Positions 43,953 to 51,385 of a DNA stretch of 64,000 nucleotides are shown here, piece by piece. Numbering within the stretch: position 1 is the stretch's first letter; each line of letters opens with the position of its first letter. The stretch comes from Gemmatimonadaceae bacterium (GTDB taxonomy: Bacteria; Gemmatimonadota; Gemmatimonadetes; Gemmatimonadales; Gemmatimonadaceae). The stretch spans positions 62,001 through 126,000 of the forward strand of contig JAHBVS010000003.1 in the NCBI GenBank assembly GCA_019637445.1, written 5' to 3'. Both the position numbers and the translations under genes were made by a program. The notes below the pieces were generated by a model. That model saw only the letters and a program-made list of their open reading frames with translations, was not told where the DNA came from and ran no database searches.

Positions 43953-44453
43953 ATGGACGATCAGGGCGAAGACATGTTCCGCCTCTCGCCGGTGGATGTC
44001 CGCCGGTTTGAGTTTGGCACGTCGATGCGAGGCTATGACCGCCAGCGCGTGGACAACTTCCGCGATCAGGTGGCCGATGAGCTCGAGTCGTTGATCCACG
44101 AGAACGCGGACCTCGACGGCAAGAACCGCGCGCTGGCCGAGCAGCTCAAGCATTTTCGTGAACGCGACAAGGCCCTGAACGAGGCCCTGGTCAGCGCGCA
44201 GCTGCTGCGTGAGGAGATGAAGGGCCAGGCGGAGCGCGAAGCGGCGCTGATCATCCAGGAAGCCGAGGCGCAGGCCTCGCGCCTGCAGGAGCGCGCGCGC
44301 GGTGAGATCGCCGAGCTGCAGCGCGAGCTCAAGGAATTGGAACGCACGCGTCGCGCGTATCTCGCGCAGCTCAAGGCGCTGGCCGAGCGACACCTCGCCG
44401 AGGTCGCGGCGTTCGAGCAGGCTCCGTCACCGGGCGCCAGCGAGTCGCCGTGA
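43953..44453 (+). CDS. DivIVA domain protein
   Basis: 166 residues. N-terminal DivIVA domain with LSPVDVRRFEFGTSMRGYDRQRVDNFRDQV (the F-x-x-x-x-R-G-Y-x-x-x-x-V membrane-binding loop region), followed by a long coiled coil (about 45-150) rich in Glu, Ala, Leu and Arg. DivIVA proteins sense curved membrane and recruit wall, division or polarity factors. Some 5 bases after yggS and overlapping the next gene (GTGA). A DivIVA in a diderm lineage with an MglA-type system downstream raises the possibility of polar roles; that is inference. Confidence 0.88.
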   Translation: MDDQGEDMFRLSPVDVRRFEFGTSMRGYDRQRVDNFRDQVADELESLIHENADLDGKNRALAEQLKHFRERDKALNEALVSAQLLREEMKGQAEREAALIIQEAEAQASRLQERARGEIAELQRELKELERTRRAYLAQLKALAERHLAEVAAFEQAPSPGASESP

Positions 44454-45286
44454 CCGTGGCTTCGATGGCGCTCGATCCCCAGGCGGTGCAGTCCGCGGTC
44501 GCGGCCATTCGGTCGCGATCGGCGCTCGTGCCCGAGGTGGCGGTGATCCTCGGGACGGGGCTTGGCGCGCTGGGCGAAGCCATCGAAGTCGAAGCGAGCA
44601 TCCCCTACGGCGACATCCCGGGATTCCCGCTCTCCACCGTGGAATCGCACACCGGTCGCCTGCTGCTCGGTACGCTTGCCGGCCGCCGCGTGGTGGCGAT
44701 GCAGGGACGTTTCCATCGCTACGAAGGCTACGCCCTGCAGCAGGTGACCTTCCCGGTGCGCGTCATGCGCGCACTGGGTGCGGAGGTGCTGGTGGTCTCA
44801 AACGCCTGCGGCGGCATCCGCGCCGACTGGGCGCCGGGCGACCTGATGTGCATCGCCGACCATATCAACCTGCTCGGCGACAATCCGCTGGTCGGCCCGC
44901 ACCATCGGGAGTGGGGCGTCCGCTTTCCGGATATGAGCGCGCCCTATGACGCCGCGTTGCGCGCGACGGCTTCGGAGGTGGCGCGTGGCGCGGGCATCAC
45001 GTTGCGCGAAGGCGTGTACGCTGCCGTGATGGGGCCGAACCTCGAGACGCGCGCCGAGTACGCGATGCTGCGTACGATGCGTGCGGACGTGGTCGGGATG
45101 AGCACCGTGCCCGAGGTGATCGTCGCCGTGCAGGCGGGCTTCCGCGTGCTGGGCATCTCGATCATCACCGACGCTTGTGTGCCGGAAACACTGGAGGCGG
45201 CTTCGCTGGAGAAGATCCTCGCGGTGGCGGCAGTCGCGGAACCCAAGCTGACTGCGCTGGTGCGCGGCGTGCTGGAGCGCCTGTGA
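44450..45286 (+). CDS. Purine nucleoside phosphorylase (trimeric, PNP family 2)
   Basis: 278 residues. Phosphorolysis of inosine/guanosine. Motifs: AVILGTGLGALGEAI with the phosphate-binding turn, VESHTGRLLLGTLAGRRVVAMQGRFHRYEGY (phosphate His and Arg; conserved HxYE), VSNACGGI, and MGPNLETRAEY then VVGMSTVPEVIVA (purine-site Glu and Asn region). This is the low-molecular-mass trimeric type. GTG 44450 overlaps divIVA; the stop overlaps the ileS GTG. It works with hpt in purine salvage. Confidence 0.93.
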   Translation: MTVASMALDPQAVQSAVAAIRSRSALVPEVAVILGTGLGALGEAIEVEASIPYGDIPGFPLSTVESHTGRLLLGTLAGRRVVAMQGRFHRYEGYALQQVTFPVRVMRALGAEVLVVSNACGGIRADWAPGDLMCIADHINLLGDNPLVGPHHREWGVRFPDMSAPYDAALRATASEVARGAGITLREGVYAAVMGPNLETRAEYAMLRTMRADVVGMSTVPEVIVAVQAGFRVLGISIITDACVPETLEAASLEKILAVAAVAEPKLTALVRGVLERL

Positions 45287-48200
45287 CCGCCACGGAGCCC
45301 ACGATGCGCTACCGCCCCATCCCTGCCGATCTCGGCGCGGACGCGTTGGAGCGCGAGGTAATGGATCGCTGGACGCGTGACGGCGTGTTCGAGGCCGCGC
45401 AGGCCCAACGCGCCGATGCGCCGTCGTGGGTGTTCTTCGAGGGTCCGCCGACGGCGAACGGTCGGCCGGGCATCCACCACGTATTCTCGCGCACGCTCAA
45501 GGACCTCTTCTGCCGCCATCGCGCGATGAAGGGATTCCACGTGCCGAGGAAGGCAGGCTGGGACACGCACGGCCTGCCGGTCGAGATCGAGGTCGAGAAG
45601 TCGCTGGGAATCAGCGGCAAGCAGGACATCGAACGCGTGGGTGTGGCGGAGTTCAACCGGCTCTGCCGCGAGAGCGTGTGGAAGTACAAGGGTGACTGGG
45701 AGCAGCTCAGCGCCCGCATGGGCTACTGGCTCGACTACGACGATCCCTACGTCACCTACCACAATGCGTACGTGGAGAGCGTGTGGTGGGCGCTGAAGAC
45801 GCTGCACACGAAGGGACTGCTCTACCAGGGGCACAAGATCCTGCCGTACTGCGCGCGCTGTGGCACGGCGCTGAGCTCGCACGAGCTCGCGCAGGGCTAT
45901 CAGGATGTGGAGGATCCGTCGGTCTATGTGGCGATGGACCTGGAGGGTGAACGGGGAACGCTGAACGGTGAAGGGAGAACCGGCGCCGTGCGGCGGCGAA
46001 TCATTGTGTGGACGACGACGCCGTGGACGCTGGTGTCGAACGTAGCGTTGGCCGTGCATCCGGAGCTGACCTACCTCGAGTTGCGCAAGAAGAACGTCAG
46101 CGACTGGACCATCATTCTCGCCGAGGGGCGCGCCGCGGGCGTGCTCGGCGCGGATTACCGTGACCGCTGGGAGACGGTGAACACCCTCAAGGGTTCGGAC
46201 CTCGTCGGCTGGCGCTACAAGCGTCCGCTGGAGTGGGTCGAGTATCCCGAGGAGGGCGCGAACCAAGTCATCGTCGGCGAGGAGTTTGTCTCGGCGGACG
46301 ATGGCTCGGGCGTGGTGCACATGGCGCCGGCCTTCGGCGCGGACGACTACGCGGCGGGGCAGCGGCACGGCCTGGCCTTCGTGAATCCGGTGGATGCGCG
46401 CGGACAGTTCCCGGCGACGATGCCGGTGGTCGGTGGCAAGTTCGTGAAGGATGCCGATCCGGTGATCGTCGAACAGATGGAGCGCGACGGCACGCTGTGG
46501 AAGGCGCAGCGTTTCGTGCACTCGTATCCGCACTGCTGGCGTTGCGGCACGCCGTTGCTCTACTACGCGCGCGGCAGCTGGTTCGTGCGCACGACGGCGT
46601 TCAAGGACCGCATGATGGCGCGCAATGCGGCGGTGAACTGGAATCCCGCGGAGATCGGGTCCGGGCGCTTCGGGGCGTGGCTGGAGAACAACATCGACTG
46701 GGCGATCTCGCGCGACCGCTATTGGGGCACGCCGCTGCCGGTGTGGGTGAACGACGCGGACCCGACGGAAGTGCAGGTGATTGGCTCGTTCGCCGAGTTG
46801 GCGGAGCAGGTGGGTCGTGCGTTGCCCGAGGACTTCGACCCGCACAAGCCGCACGTCGACCAGTACAGCTGGCCGGCGCCGAGCGGCACGGGCACGATGC
46901 GCCGCGTGAACGAGGTGATCGACACCTGGTTTGACTCGGGCTCGATGCCGTTCGCGCAGTGGGGCTACCCGCAGCAGCCGGGCAGTGCGGAGCAGGTGAA
47001 GCGCTACTATCCCGCGGATTTCATTGCTGAGGGCGTGGACCAGACGCGTGGCTGGTTCTACTCGCTGCTGGCGATCGCAACGGGTCTGGGCGACGCGTTG
47101 CCGAACAACCACGTGCGCGACGAAGCGGCTCCGGTCGCCGAGCCCGATGGGACGCGTGCGGCGCCGTATCGGGCGGTCGTCGTCAACGACCTGGTGCTCG
47201 ACGCGCAGGGGCAGAAGATGTCGAAGTCGCGCGGCAACACGGTGGATCCGCACGCGGTGATGCAGCGGCACGGCGCCGACGCCGTGCGGTTGTTCCTGAT
47301 GGCGGGTTCGCAGGTCTGGGTGCCGCGACGGTTCGACGAGGCGGTGATCCGCGAGACCGCGGGGCGTTTCCTCGTGACCTTGCGCAACGTGTACAGCGGC
47401 ATCTTTGCGCAGTACGCGAACTTCGGCTGGAGCCCGAGTGATCGCGATCCGGCGGTCGCGGACCGTCCCGTGCTCGACCGCTGGGTGCTCGAGGAAGTCG
47501 CGGTGGTCGAGGCGAGCGTCGATGCGGCGCTCGAGCAGTTCGACGCCACCTCGGCGGCGCGCATCCTGATGGAGTTCGTCACCGAGGGCGTGGCGAACTG
47601 GTACGTGCGCCTGAGCCGCGCGCGCTTCTACGATGTGGCGTCGGACGACAATCGGGCTGCGTTTGCCACGCTGCATGCTGTGCTCGTGCGCGTGTCGCGC
47701 CTGCTGGCGCCCTTCTCGCCGTTCATCTCGGATTGGATGCATCACGAGCTCACCGGAACGTCGGTGCACCTCGCCGACTTCGGCTCGACGCCGTCGACCA
47801 AATCAGACGCTGAGTTGGCGGAACAGACTGCGCTGCGCAGCGCCATGTCCGCGGCGCGCACACTCGCCACGCTGGGCCGTTCGGCGCGCGAGTCCGCCGG
47901 CATCAAGGTGCGGCAGCCCTTGGGCACGCTGACCTGTGTGGCGCCCGACGTCGCCGCCGCGTGGCATGGCGTGATTGCGCCAATCGTCGCCGCCGAGCTC
48001 AACGTGAAGACGGTGAGCTTCGCCGACTCCGCGGCCGACTGGGTGCGCCTCGAGGGCAAGCCGAACTTCCCGGTCTTGGGCAAGATCCTCGGGGGTGCGA
48101 TGAAGGCGGCCAAGCCGGTCGTCGAGGCGCTGTCGCAGGAGGACCTGCGCCGCATCGAGCAGGGTGATGCCGTGACGGTGGACGTGCCGGGCCACGGGGC

Positions 48201-48588
48201 GATCGCCCTCGATGCCGCGCGCGTGACCATCACGGCCAAGGCCGCGTCGTCGTTGGTTCTGCAGCAGGGCGACGGCCTCAGTGTCGCACTGGACCCGACG
48301 GTGACGCCGGAGCTGCGCGCGGAGGGTATGGCGCGCGAGGTGGTCAGCCGCGTGCAGCGGCTGCGGAAGGAATCGGGGCTGGCGGTGAGCGATCGGATCC
48401 GGCTCGCCGTGGTGGCCCCGCAGGAGGTGCAGGACGCGCTCACGCCGCACGCGGCGTGGATCGGCGCGGAAGTGCTTGCGGTCTCGGTTGCCGTGGTCGG
48501 CGCCGCGCCCGCGGGTGTGTGGGAAGCGCAGGCCGAGGTGGACCTCGACGGTCCGGCCGTGCGCGTGGCCCTTTCCAAGGAAGCCTGA
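45283..48588 (+). CDS. ileS: Isoleucyl-tRNA synthetase, type 2, with GIHH in place of HIGH
   Basis: 1101 residues. Class I synthetase that charges tRNA(Ile) and edits Val-tRNA in the CP1 domain (about 215-400). It has the long IleRS2 form: GPPTANGRPGIHHVFSRTL, with G63-I64-H65-H66 where HIGH is expected; KMSKS at 645-649; and CARCG / CWRCG metal-site Cys pairs. C-terminal helical and extra domains follow. A 35-base heptamer repeat in the gene encodes GERGTLNGEGRTG near residues 222-233 in the CP1 region. Start GTG 45283 (GTGA overlap); ATG 45304 is a possible alternative. IleRS2 enzymes resist mupirocin. Confidence 0.95.
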   Translation: MTATEPTMRYRPIPADLGADALEREVMDRWTRDGVFEAAQAQRADAPSWVFFEGPPTANGRPGIHHVFSRTLKDLFCRHRAMKGFHVPRKAGWDTHGLPVEIEVEKSLGISGKQDIERVGVAEFNRLCRESVWKYKGDWEQLSARMGYWLDYDDPYVTYHNAYVESVWWALKTLHTKGLLYQGHKILPYCARCGTALSSHELAQGYQDVEDPSVYVAMDLEGERGTLNGEGRTGAVRRRIIVWTTTPWTLVSNVALAVHPELTYLELRKKNVSDWTIILAEGRAAGVLGADYRDRWETVNTLKGSDLVGWRYKRPLEWVEYPEEGANQVIVGEEFVSADDGSGVVHMAPAFGADDYAAGQRHGLAFVNPVDARGQFPATMPVVGGKFVKDADPVIVEQMERDGTLWKAQRFVHSYPHCWRCGTPLLYYARGSWFVRTTAFKDRMMARNAAVNWNPAEIGSGRFGAWLENNIDWAISRDRYWGTPLPVWVNDADPTEVQVIGSFAELAEQVGRALPEDFDPHKPHVDQYSWPAPSGTGTMRRVNEVIDTWFDSGSMPFAQWGYPQQPGSAEQVKRYYPADFIAEGVDQTRGWFYSLLAIATGLGDALPNNHVRDEAAPVAEPDGTRAAPYRAVVVNDLVLDAQGQKMSKSRGNTVDPHAVMQRHGADAVRLFLMAGSQVWVPRRFDEAVIRETAGRFLVTLRNVYSGIFAQYANFGWSPSDRDPAVADRPVLDRWVLEEVAVVEASVDAALEQFDATSAARILMEFVTEGVANWYVRLSRARFYDVASDDNRAAFATLHAVLVRVSRLLAPFSPFISDWMHHELTGTSVHLADFGSTPSTKSDAELAEQTALRSAMSAARTLATLGRSARESAGIKVRQPLGTLTCVAPDVAAAWHGVIAPIVAAELNVKTVSFADSAADWVRLEGKPNFPVLGKILGGAMKAAKPVVEALSQEDLRRIEQGDAVTVDVPGHGAIALDAARVTITAKAASSLVLQQGDGLSVALDPTVTPELRAEGMAREVVSRVQRLRKESGLAVSDRIRLAVVAPQEVQDALTPHAAWIGAEVLAVSVAVVGAAPAGVWEAQAEVDLDGPAVRVALSKEA
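45946..45980 (+). repeat. Five degenerate heptanucleotide repeats inside ileS
   Basis: Five back-to-back 7-mers: GGTGAAC, GGGGAAC, GCTGAAC, GGTGAAG, GGAGAAC (consensus GGNGAAC). They are read as a Gly/Glu/Asn/Arg-rich insertion in the CP1 region. A change of copy number by anything but three units would shift the frame. Confidence 0.85.
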
Positions 48589-48589
48589 G

Positions 48590-49012
48590 ATGGCGGACAA
48601 GACCCCCGGTTCCGAGAAGAAGTTCAAGCCCTTCCCCAAGAAGCAGATCGCGTATTTCGAGAAGCGACTGCTCGAGGAGCGGCGGCGCGTGCTGAAGGAA
48701 CTCGGGCATTACGACGAAACCTTCGGCAATACGCCCCAGGGCGCCGATGGCGATCTCTCGGCCTACTCATTCCATATGGCCGACCAGGGCACGGACGCGA
48801 TGGAGCGCGAGAAGGCCTTCCTCTTCGCCTCCAAGGAAGGGCGCTTCCTGTGGCACGTGGACCAGGCGTTGCGCCGCCTGTATCGCACGCCTGAGGAGTT
48901 CGGGAAGTGCCACAACTGCGGTGGCGAGGTGGGCTTCGACCGCCTCGACGCGCTGCCGCACGCGCGATACTGCATCGACTGCAAGCAGCGTGAGGAAGAT
49001 GGGAAGAAGTGA
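48590..49012 (+). CDS. DksA/TraR family zinc-finger protein
   Basis: 140 residues. A coiled-coil part (PKKQIAYFEKRLLEERRRVLKEL, about 15-37) precedes a C4 zinc finger (CHNCGG ... YCIDCK, about 107-134), the layout of DksA/TraR-like proteins that bind RNA polymerase through the secondary channel. The second-helix acidic tip typical of E. coli DksA was not clearly found, so this may be one of the small DksA-like proteins with a different target. One base after ileS and overlapping lspA by 14 bases, it is part of the same operon. Confidence 0.85.
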   Translation: MADKTPGSEKKFKPFPKKQIAYFEKRLLEERRRVLKELGHYDETFGNTPQGADGDLSAYSFHMADQGTDAMEREKAFLFASKEGRFLWHVDQALRRLYRTPEEFGKCHNCGGEVGFDRLDALPHARYCIDCKQREEDGKK

Positions 49013-49577
49013 TCCGGGCGGGCTCGCGCCGGCTCCCGTGCTCGGGATGGTCGGCGCGATCGTGCTCGCCGATGCCTTCACGAAGTTCGTGGCGGTCGAT
49101 CGGCTAGCGCCGGCGCACGTCCCGCACTCGGTGTTTGGCGAGTGGTTTCAGTGGACGCTGGCCTACAATCGCGGCGCCGCGTTCGGCCTGCACCTGGGTC
49201 CGTGGTCGCGCTGGATCTTCATTGCGCTCACGATCGTCGCGCTCTGGGTGTTGTGGTCGCTGTACCGCAGCAGCGCGCCGACGGCTCGCGCCCGCGTGTT
49301 GGCGTTGGCGAGCATTGCGGGCGGCGCGATCGGTAATCTGGTGGATCGCCTGCGCTCGGGACGCGGCGTGGTGGACTTCATCGACATCGGCGTCGGGTCC
49401 TGGCGTTGGCCGACATTCAACGTGGCGGACATCGCGGTGAGCGTCGGGGCGCTGACCCTCGCCGTCGTGTTGTGGCGTGAGGACGTTGAGGCCGCCCAGG
49501 CCGAGGCCGCCGCTGGCGCTGCGAGTCTCGACGACGGCACCACGGCCGGCAGGCACGAGCCGACGCCGAGTCGCTGA
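48999..49577 (+). CDS. lspA: Signal peptidase II (lipoprotein signal peptidase)
   Basis: 192 residues, four membrane helices. It cleaves prolipoproteins, in keeping with the many lipoproteins in the window. Visible motifs: AYNRGAAFGL, AIGNLVDRLRSGRGVVDFID with Asp116, and FNVADIAVSVG with Asp144, the two catalytic aspartates. ATG 48999 lies inside the end of the DksA-like gene; later starts would cut off helix 1. A C-terminal Ala/Glu-rich tail of about 30 residues is longer than usual. Confidence 0.94.
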   Translation: MGRSDPGGLAPAPVLGMVGAIVLADAFTKFVAVDRLAPAHVPHSVFGEWFQWTLAYNRGAAFGLHLGPWSRWIFIALTIVALWVLWSLYRSSAPTARARVLALASIAGGAIGNLVDRLRSGRGVVDFIDIGVGSWRWPTFNVADIAVSVGALTLAVVLWREDVEAAQAEAAAGAASLDDGTTAGRHEPTPSR

Positions 49578-49578
49578 G

Positions 49579-50574
49579 ATGGGCGAGCCGCTGCCGCCGG
49601 GGCGGCACGCACTGACGGTGCCCGCGGGCAGTTCCGAGCGCCTTGACCTGCTCGTCGCGCAGTTGGGCGGACTCTCCCGCACACAGGCCGCGACGCTCAT
49701 CGCCACGGGCAAGGTGCAGGTGGACGGCCGTGTGGAGCGCGCGAGCTTCCGGCCGGAGGCTGGCGCGCGCATCGACGTCGAGATCGTGCCGCCGCCGGGC
49801 CGGGAGATCGTGCCCGAGCAGATCCCGCTGCGTGTGGTGCACGAGGACGAGGACATCGTCGTCGTGGACAAGCCCGCGGGCATGGTGGTGCATCCGGCGC
49901 CGGGCAACTGGAGTGGCACGCTGGTGAACGCGCTGATGGGGCGCGGGCAGGGGCTCGCCGAGGGCGGCGGGCCGGAGCGGGCCGGCTTGGTGCATCGCCT
50001 GGACAAGGAGACCAGCGGCCTGCTCGTCGTGGCCAAGACCGACCGCGCGCACCGCGTGATGAGTCGCGCCATCGCCGCACGCACGGTGAAGCGCCGCTAT
50101 GCCGTGCTGTCCTGGGGTCACCTCGACGCCGACCGCCTGACGGTGGACAAGCCAATCGCCCGCGACCCCAACGACCGGACGCGGATGGCGGTGCGGCCGG
50201 AAGGACGCAACGCCCGGACGGACTTCACTCGGCTCGCCCGCTTCGATGCCACGGACCTGCTGCGGGCCGACCTGCACACCGGTCGGACGCACCAGATTCG
50301 TGTGCACCTGGCGGCGGTGGGGCATCCGGTGGTGGGTGACGATACCTACGGCGGGGGTGGGGGGCGGCGACTCGTCGACCTGCCCCCGCGGCGGCATTTC
50401 CTTCACGCAGCCTGGCTCGTCTTTACCCACCCGGTGTCGGGTGCCGTGCTGGACCTGCGATGCCCGCTGCCCGAGGAGCTGCGACGCTCCTTGGCTCGGG
50501 CTGCCGAAGACCCGTCGTTGTTTGCCCACCCCGATGTGCTGGAGTACTTTGGCTTCTATAGAGCGACCGACTGA
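49579..50574 (+). CDS. rluD: RluA/RluD family 23S rRNA pseudouridine synthase
   Basis: 331 residues. N-terminal S4 RNA-binding domain (about 15-80: SERLDLLVAQLGGLSRTQAATLIATGKVQVDG), then the synthase domain with the catalytic Asp142 in LVHRLDKETSGLLVVAKT, RYAVLSWGHL, and LHTGRTHQIRVHLAAVGHPVVGD. It isomerises uridines in helix 69 if a true RluD. ATG 49579 is one base past the lspA stop. This is the last housekeeping gene before the che operon, 4 bases away. Confidence 0.94.
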   Translation: MGEPLPPGRHALTVPAGSSERLDLLVAQLGGLSRTQAATLIATGKVQVDGRVERASFRPEAGARIDVEIVPPPGREIVPEQIPLRVVHEDEDIVVVDKPAGMVVHPAPGNWSGTLVNALMGRGQGLAEGGGPERAGLVHRLDKETSGLLVVAKTDRAHRVMSRAIAARTVKRRYAVLSWGHLDADRLTVDKPIARDPNDRTRMAVRPEGRNARTDFTRLARFDATDLLRADLHTGRTHQIRVHLAAVGHPVVGDDTYGGGGGRRLVDLPPRRHFLHAAWLVFTHPVSGAVLDLRCPLPEELRRSLARAAEDPSLFAHPDVLEYFGFYRATD

Positions 50575-50578
50575 TTTC

Positions 50579-50950
50579 GTGCTGTCTTCGGGACCCGAAG
50601 TGGACGCCGACCAAGGCCCGCGTGCGCTAGAGGTACGGGTGGGAGCGGAGACGCTCGCCATCCCGATGTCGCACGTGGTCGAGGTGGCGTCGCTGAAGCT
50701 GCTGACCCGCTTACCCGGTGCCCCGACGTGGTGTGCTGGACTGTTGAATCTGCGGGGACGCGTGTTGACGGTGGTGGACCTCGGCCTCCTGCGTGGGGCG
50801 GAGGGGACGGACGGACCGGTCGTGGTGGTGGAGGAGGCGGGCCGCCGCTTCGGGCTTCGGGTGTCGCGGGTGCTGGGTGTGCAGGCCTTGGCTGGGCAGG
50901 AAGCGGTGGACGTCGCGGCCCTCGGGTCCGACGTGCTCGACGATCATTGA
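50579..50950 (+). CDS. cheW: CheW-like coupling protein
   Basis: 123 residues from GTG 50579, 4 bases after rluD; an ATG at 50534 would lengthen it by 15 codons, so the start is uncertain. Single CheW fold: LEVRVGAETLAIPMSHVVEV, LPGAPTWCAGLLNLRGRVLTVVDL (the receptor/CheA-binding core with NLRG), and RRFGLRVSRVLGV. It is shorter than typical CheW. It should link CheA to chemoreceptors, which are not encoded here. It opens the chemosensory operon and so ties it to the ileS-lspA-rluD run. Confidence 0.85.
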   Translation: MLSSGPEVDADQGPRALEVRVGAETLAIPMSHVVEVASLKLLTRLPGAPTWCAGLLNLRGRVLTVVDLGLLRGAEGTDGPVVVVEEAGRRFGLRVSRVLGVQALAGQEAVDVAALGSDVLDDH

Positions 50951-50995
50951 GGCCGGCCACGCCGGCACCTACCCAAACGGCAGTGAGGGGGATTC

Positions 50996-51358
50996 GTGGC
51001 TCCGACGGTGCTCATCTGTGACGACGCGATCTTCATGCGGACGATGGTTGGCGACATCCTCACGCAGGCGGGCTTTGAGATTGTCGGGGAGGCGGAGACC
51101 GGCCGGCAGGCCGTCGAGAAGTACAAGGCCCTACGTCCCGACCTGGTCACGATGGACATCGTGATGCCCGACATGGGGGGCATCGATGCCGTGCGCGAGA
51201 TTACCGCCTTCGACGCGGGCGCGAAGGTGCTGATGTGCAGCGCGATGGGGCAGCAGTCGCTGGTCGTCGAGGCCATCCAGGCCGGCGCCAAGGACTTCGT
51301 CGTGAAGCCGTTCCAGCCGAGCCGTGTGCTCGAGGCCGTGCAGCGCGTCCTCGGGTGA
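50996..51358 (+). CDS. cheY: Single-domain response regulator (CheY-like)
   Basis: 120 residues, a bare receiver domain. Acidic pair Asp9-Asp10, phosphoacceptor Asp54 in LVTMDIVMPDMGG, Ser82 in MCSAMG and Lys104 in VVKPFQ. The target output is unknown; the FliM-contact surface could not be judged, and no flagellar genes are nearby. The GTG at 50996 follows a GAGGGGG ribosome-binding site; 45 bases after cheW. Phosphorylated by the CheA encoded next and probably dephosphorylated by the CheC two genes on. Confidence 0.93.
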   Translation: MAPTVLICDDAIFMRTMVGDILTQAGFEIVGEAETGRQAVEKYKALRPDLVTMDIVMPDMGGIDAVREITAFDAGAKVLMCSAMGQQSLVVEAIQAGAKDFVVKPFQPSRVLEAVQRVLG

Positions 51359-51385
51359 TTGGGTCGCCCCCACCTCGCGCCGCCC

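Noticed and set aside
44944-47769. Open minus-strand frame of about 940 codons opposite ileS
   Set aside because: Antisense of a well-conserved synthetase gene; no recognisable domain.
50534-50578. Longer CheW starting at ATG 50534 inside rluD
   Set aside because: Would overlap rluD by 41 bases and adds residues outside the CheW fold; GTG 50579 fits the spacing better, though the start is not certain.
50579-51358. Flagellar chemotaxis as the role of the che genes
   Set aside because: No fli, flg or mot gene is in the window, and the operon instead carries MglA, roadblock and DUF4388 genes; the possibility stays open only if flagellar genes exist elsewhere.
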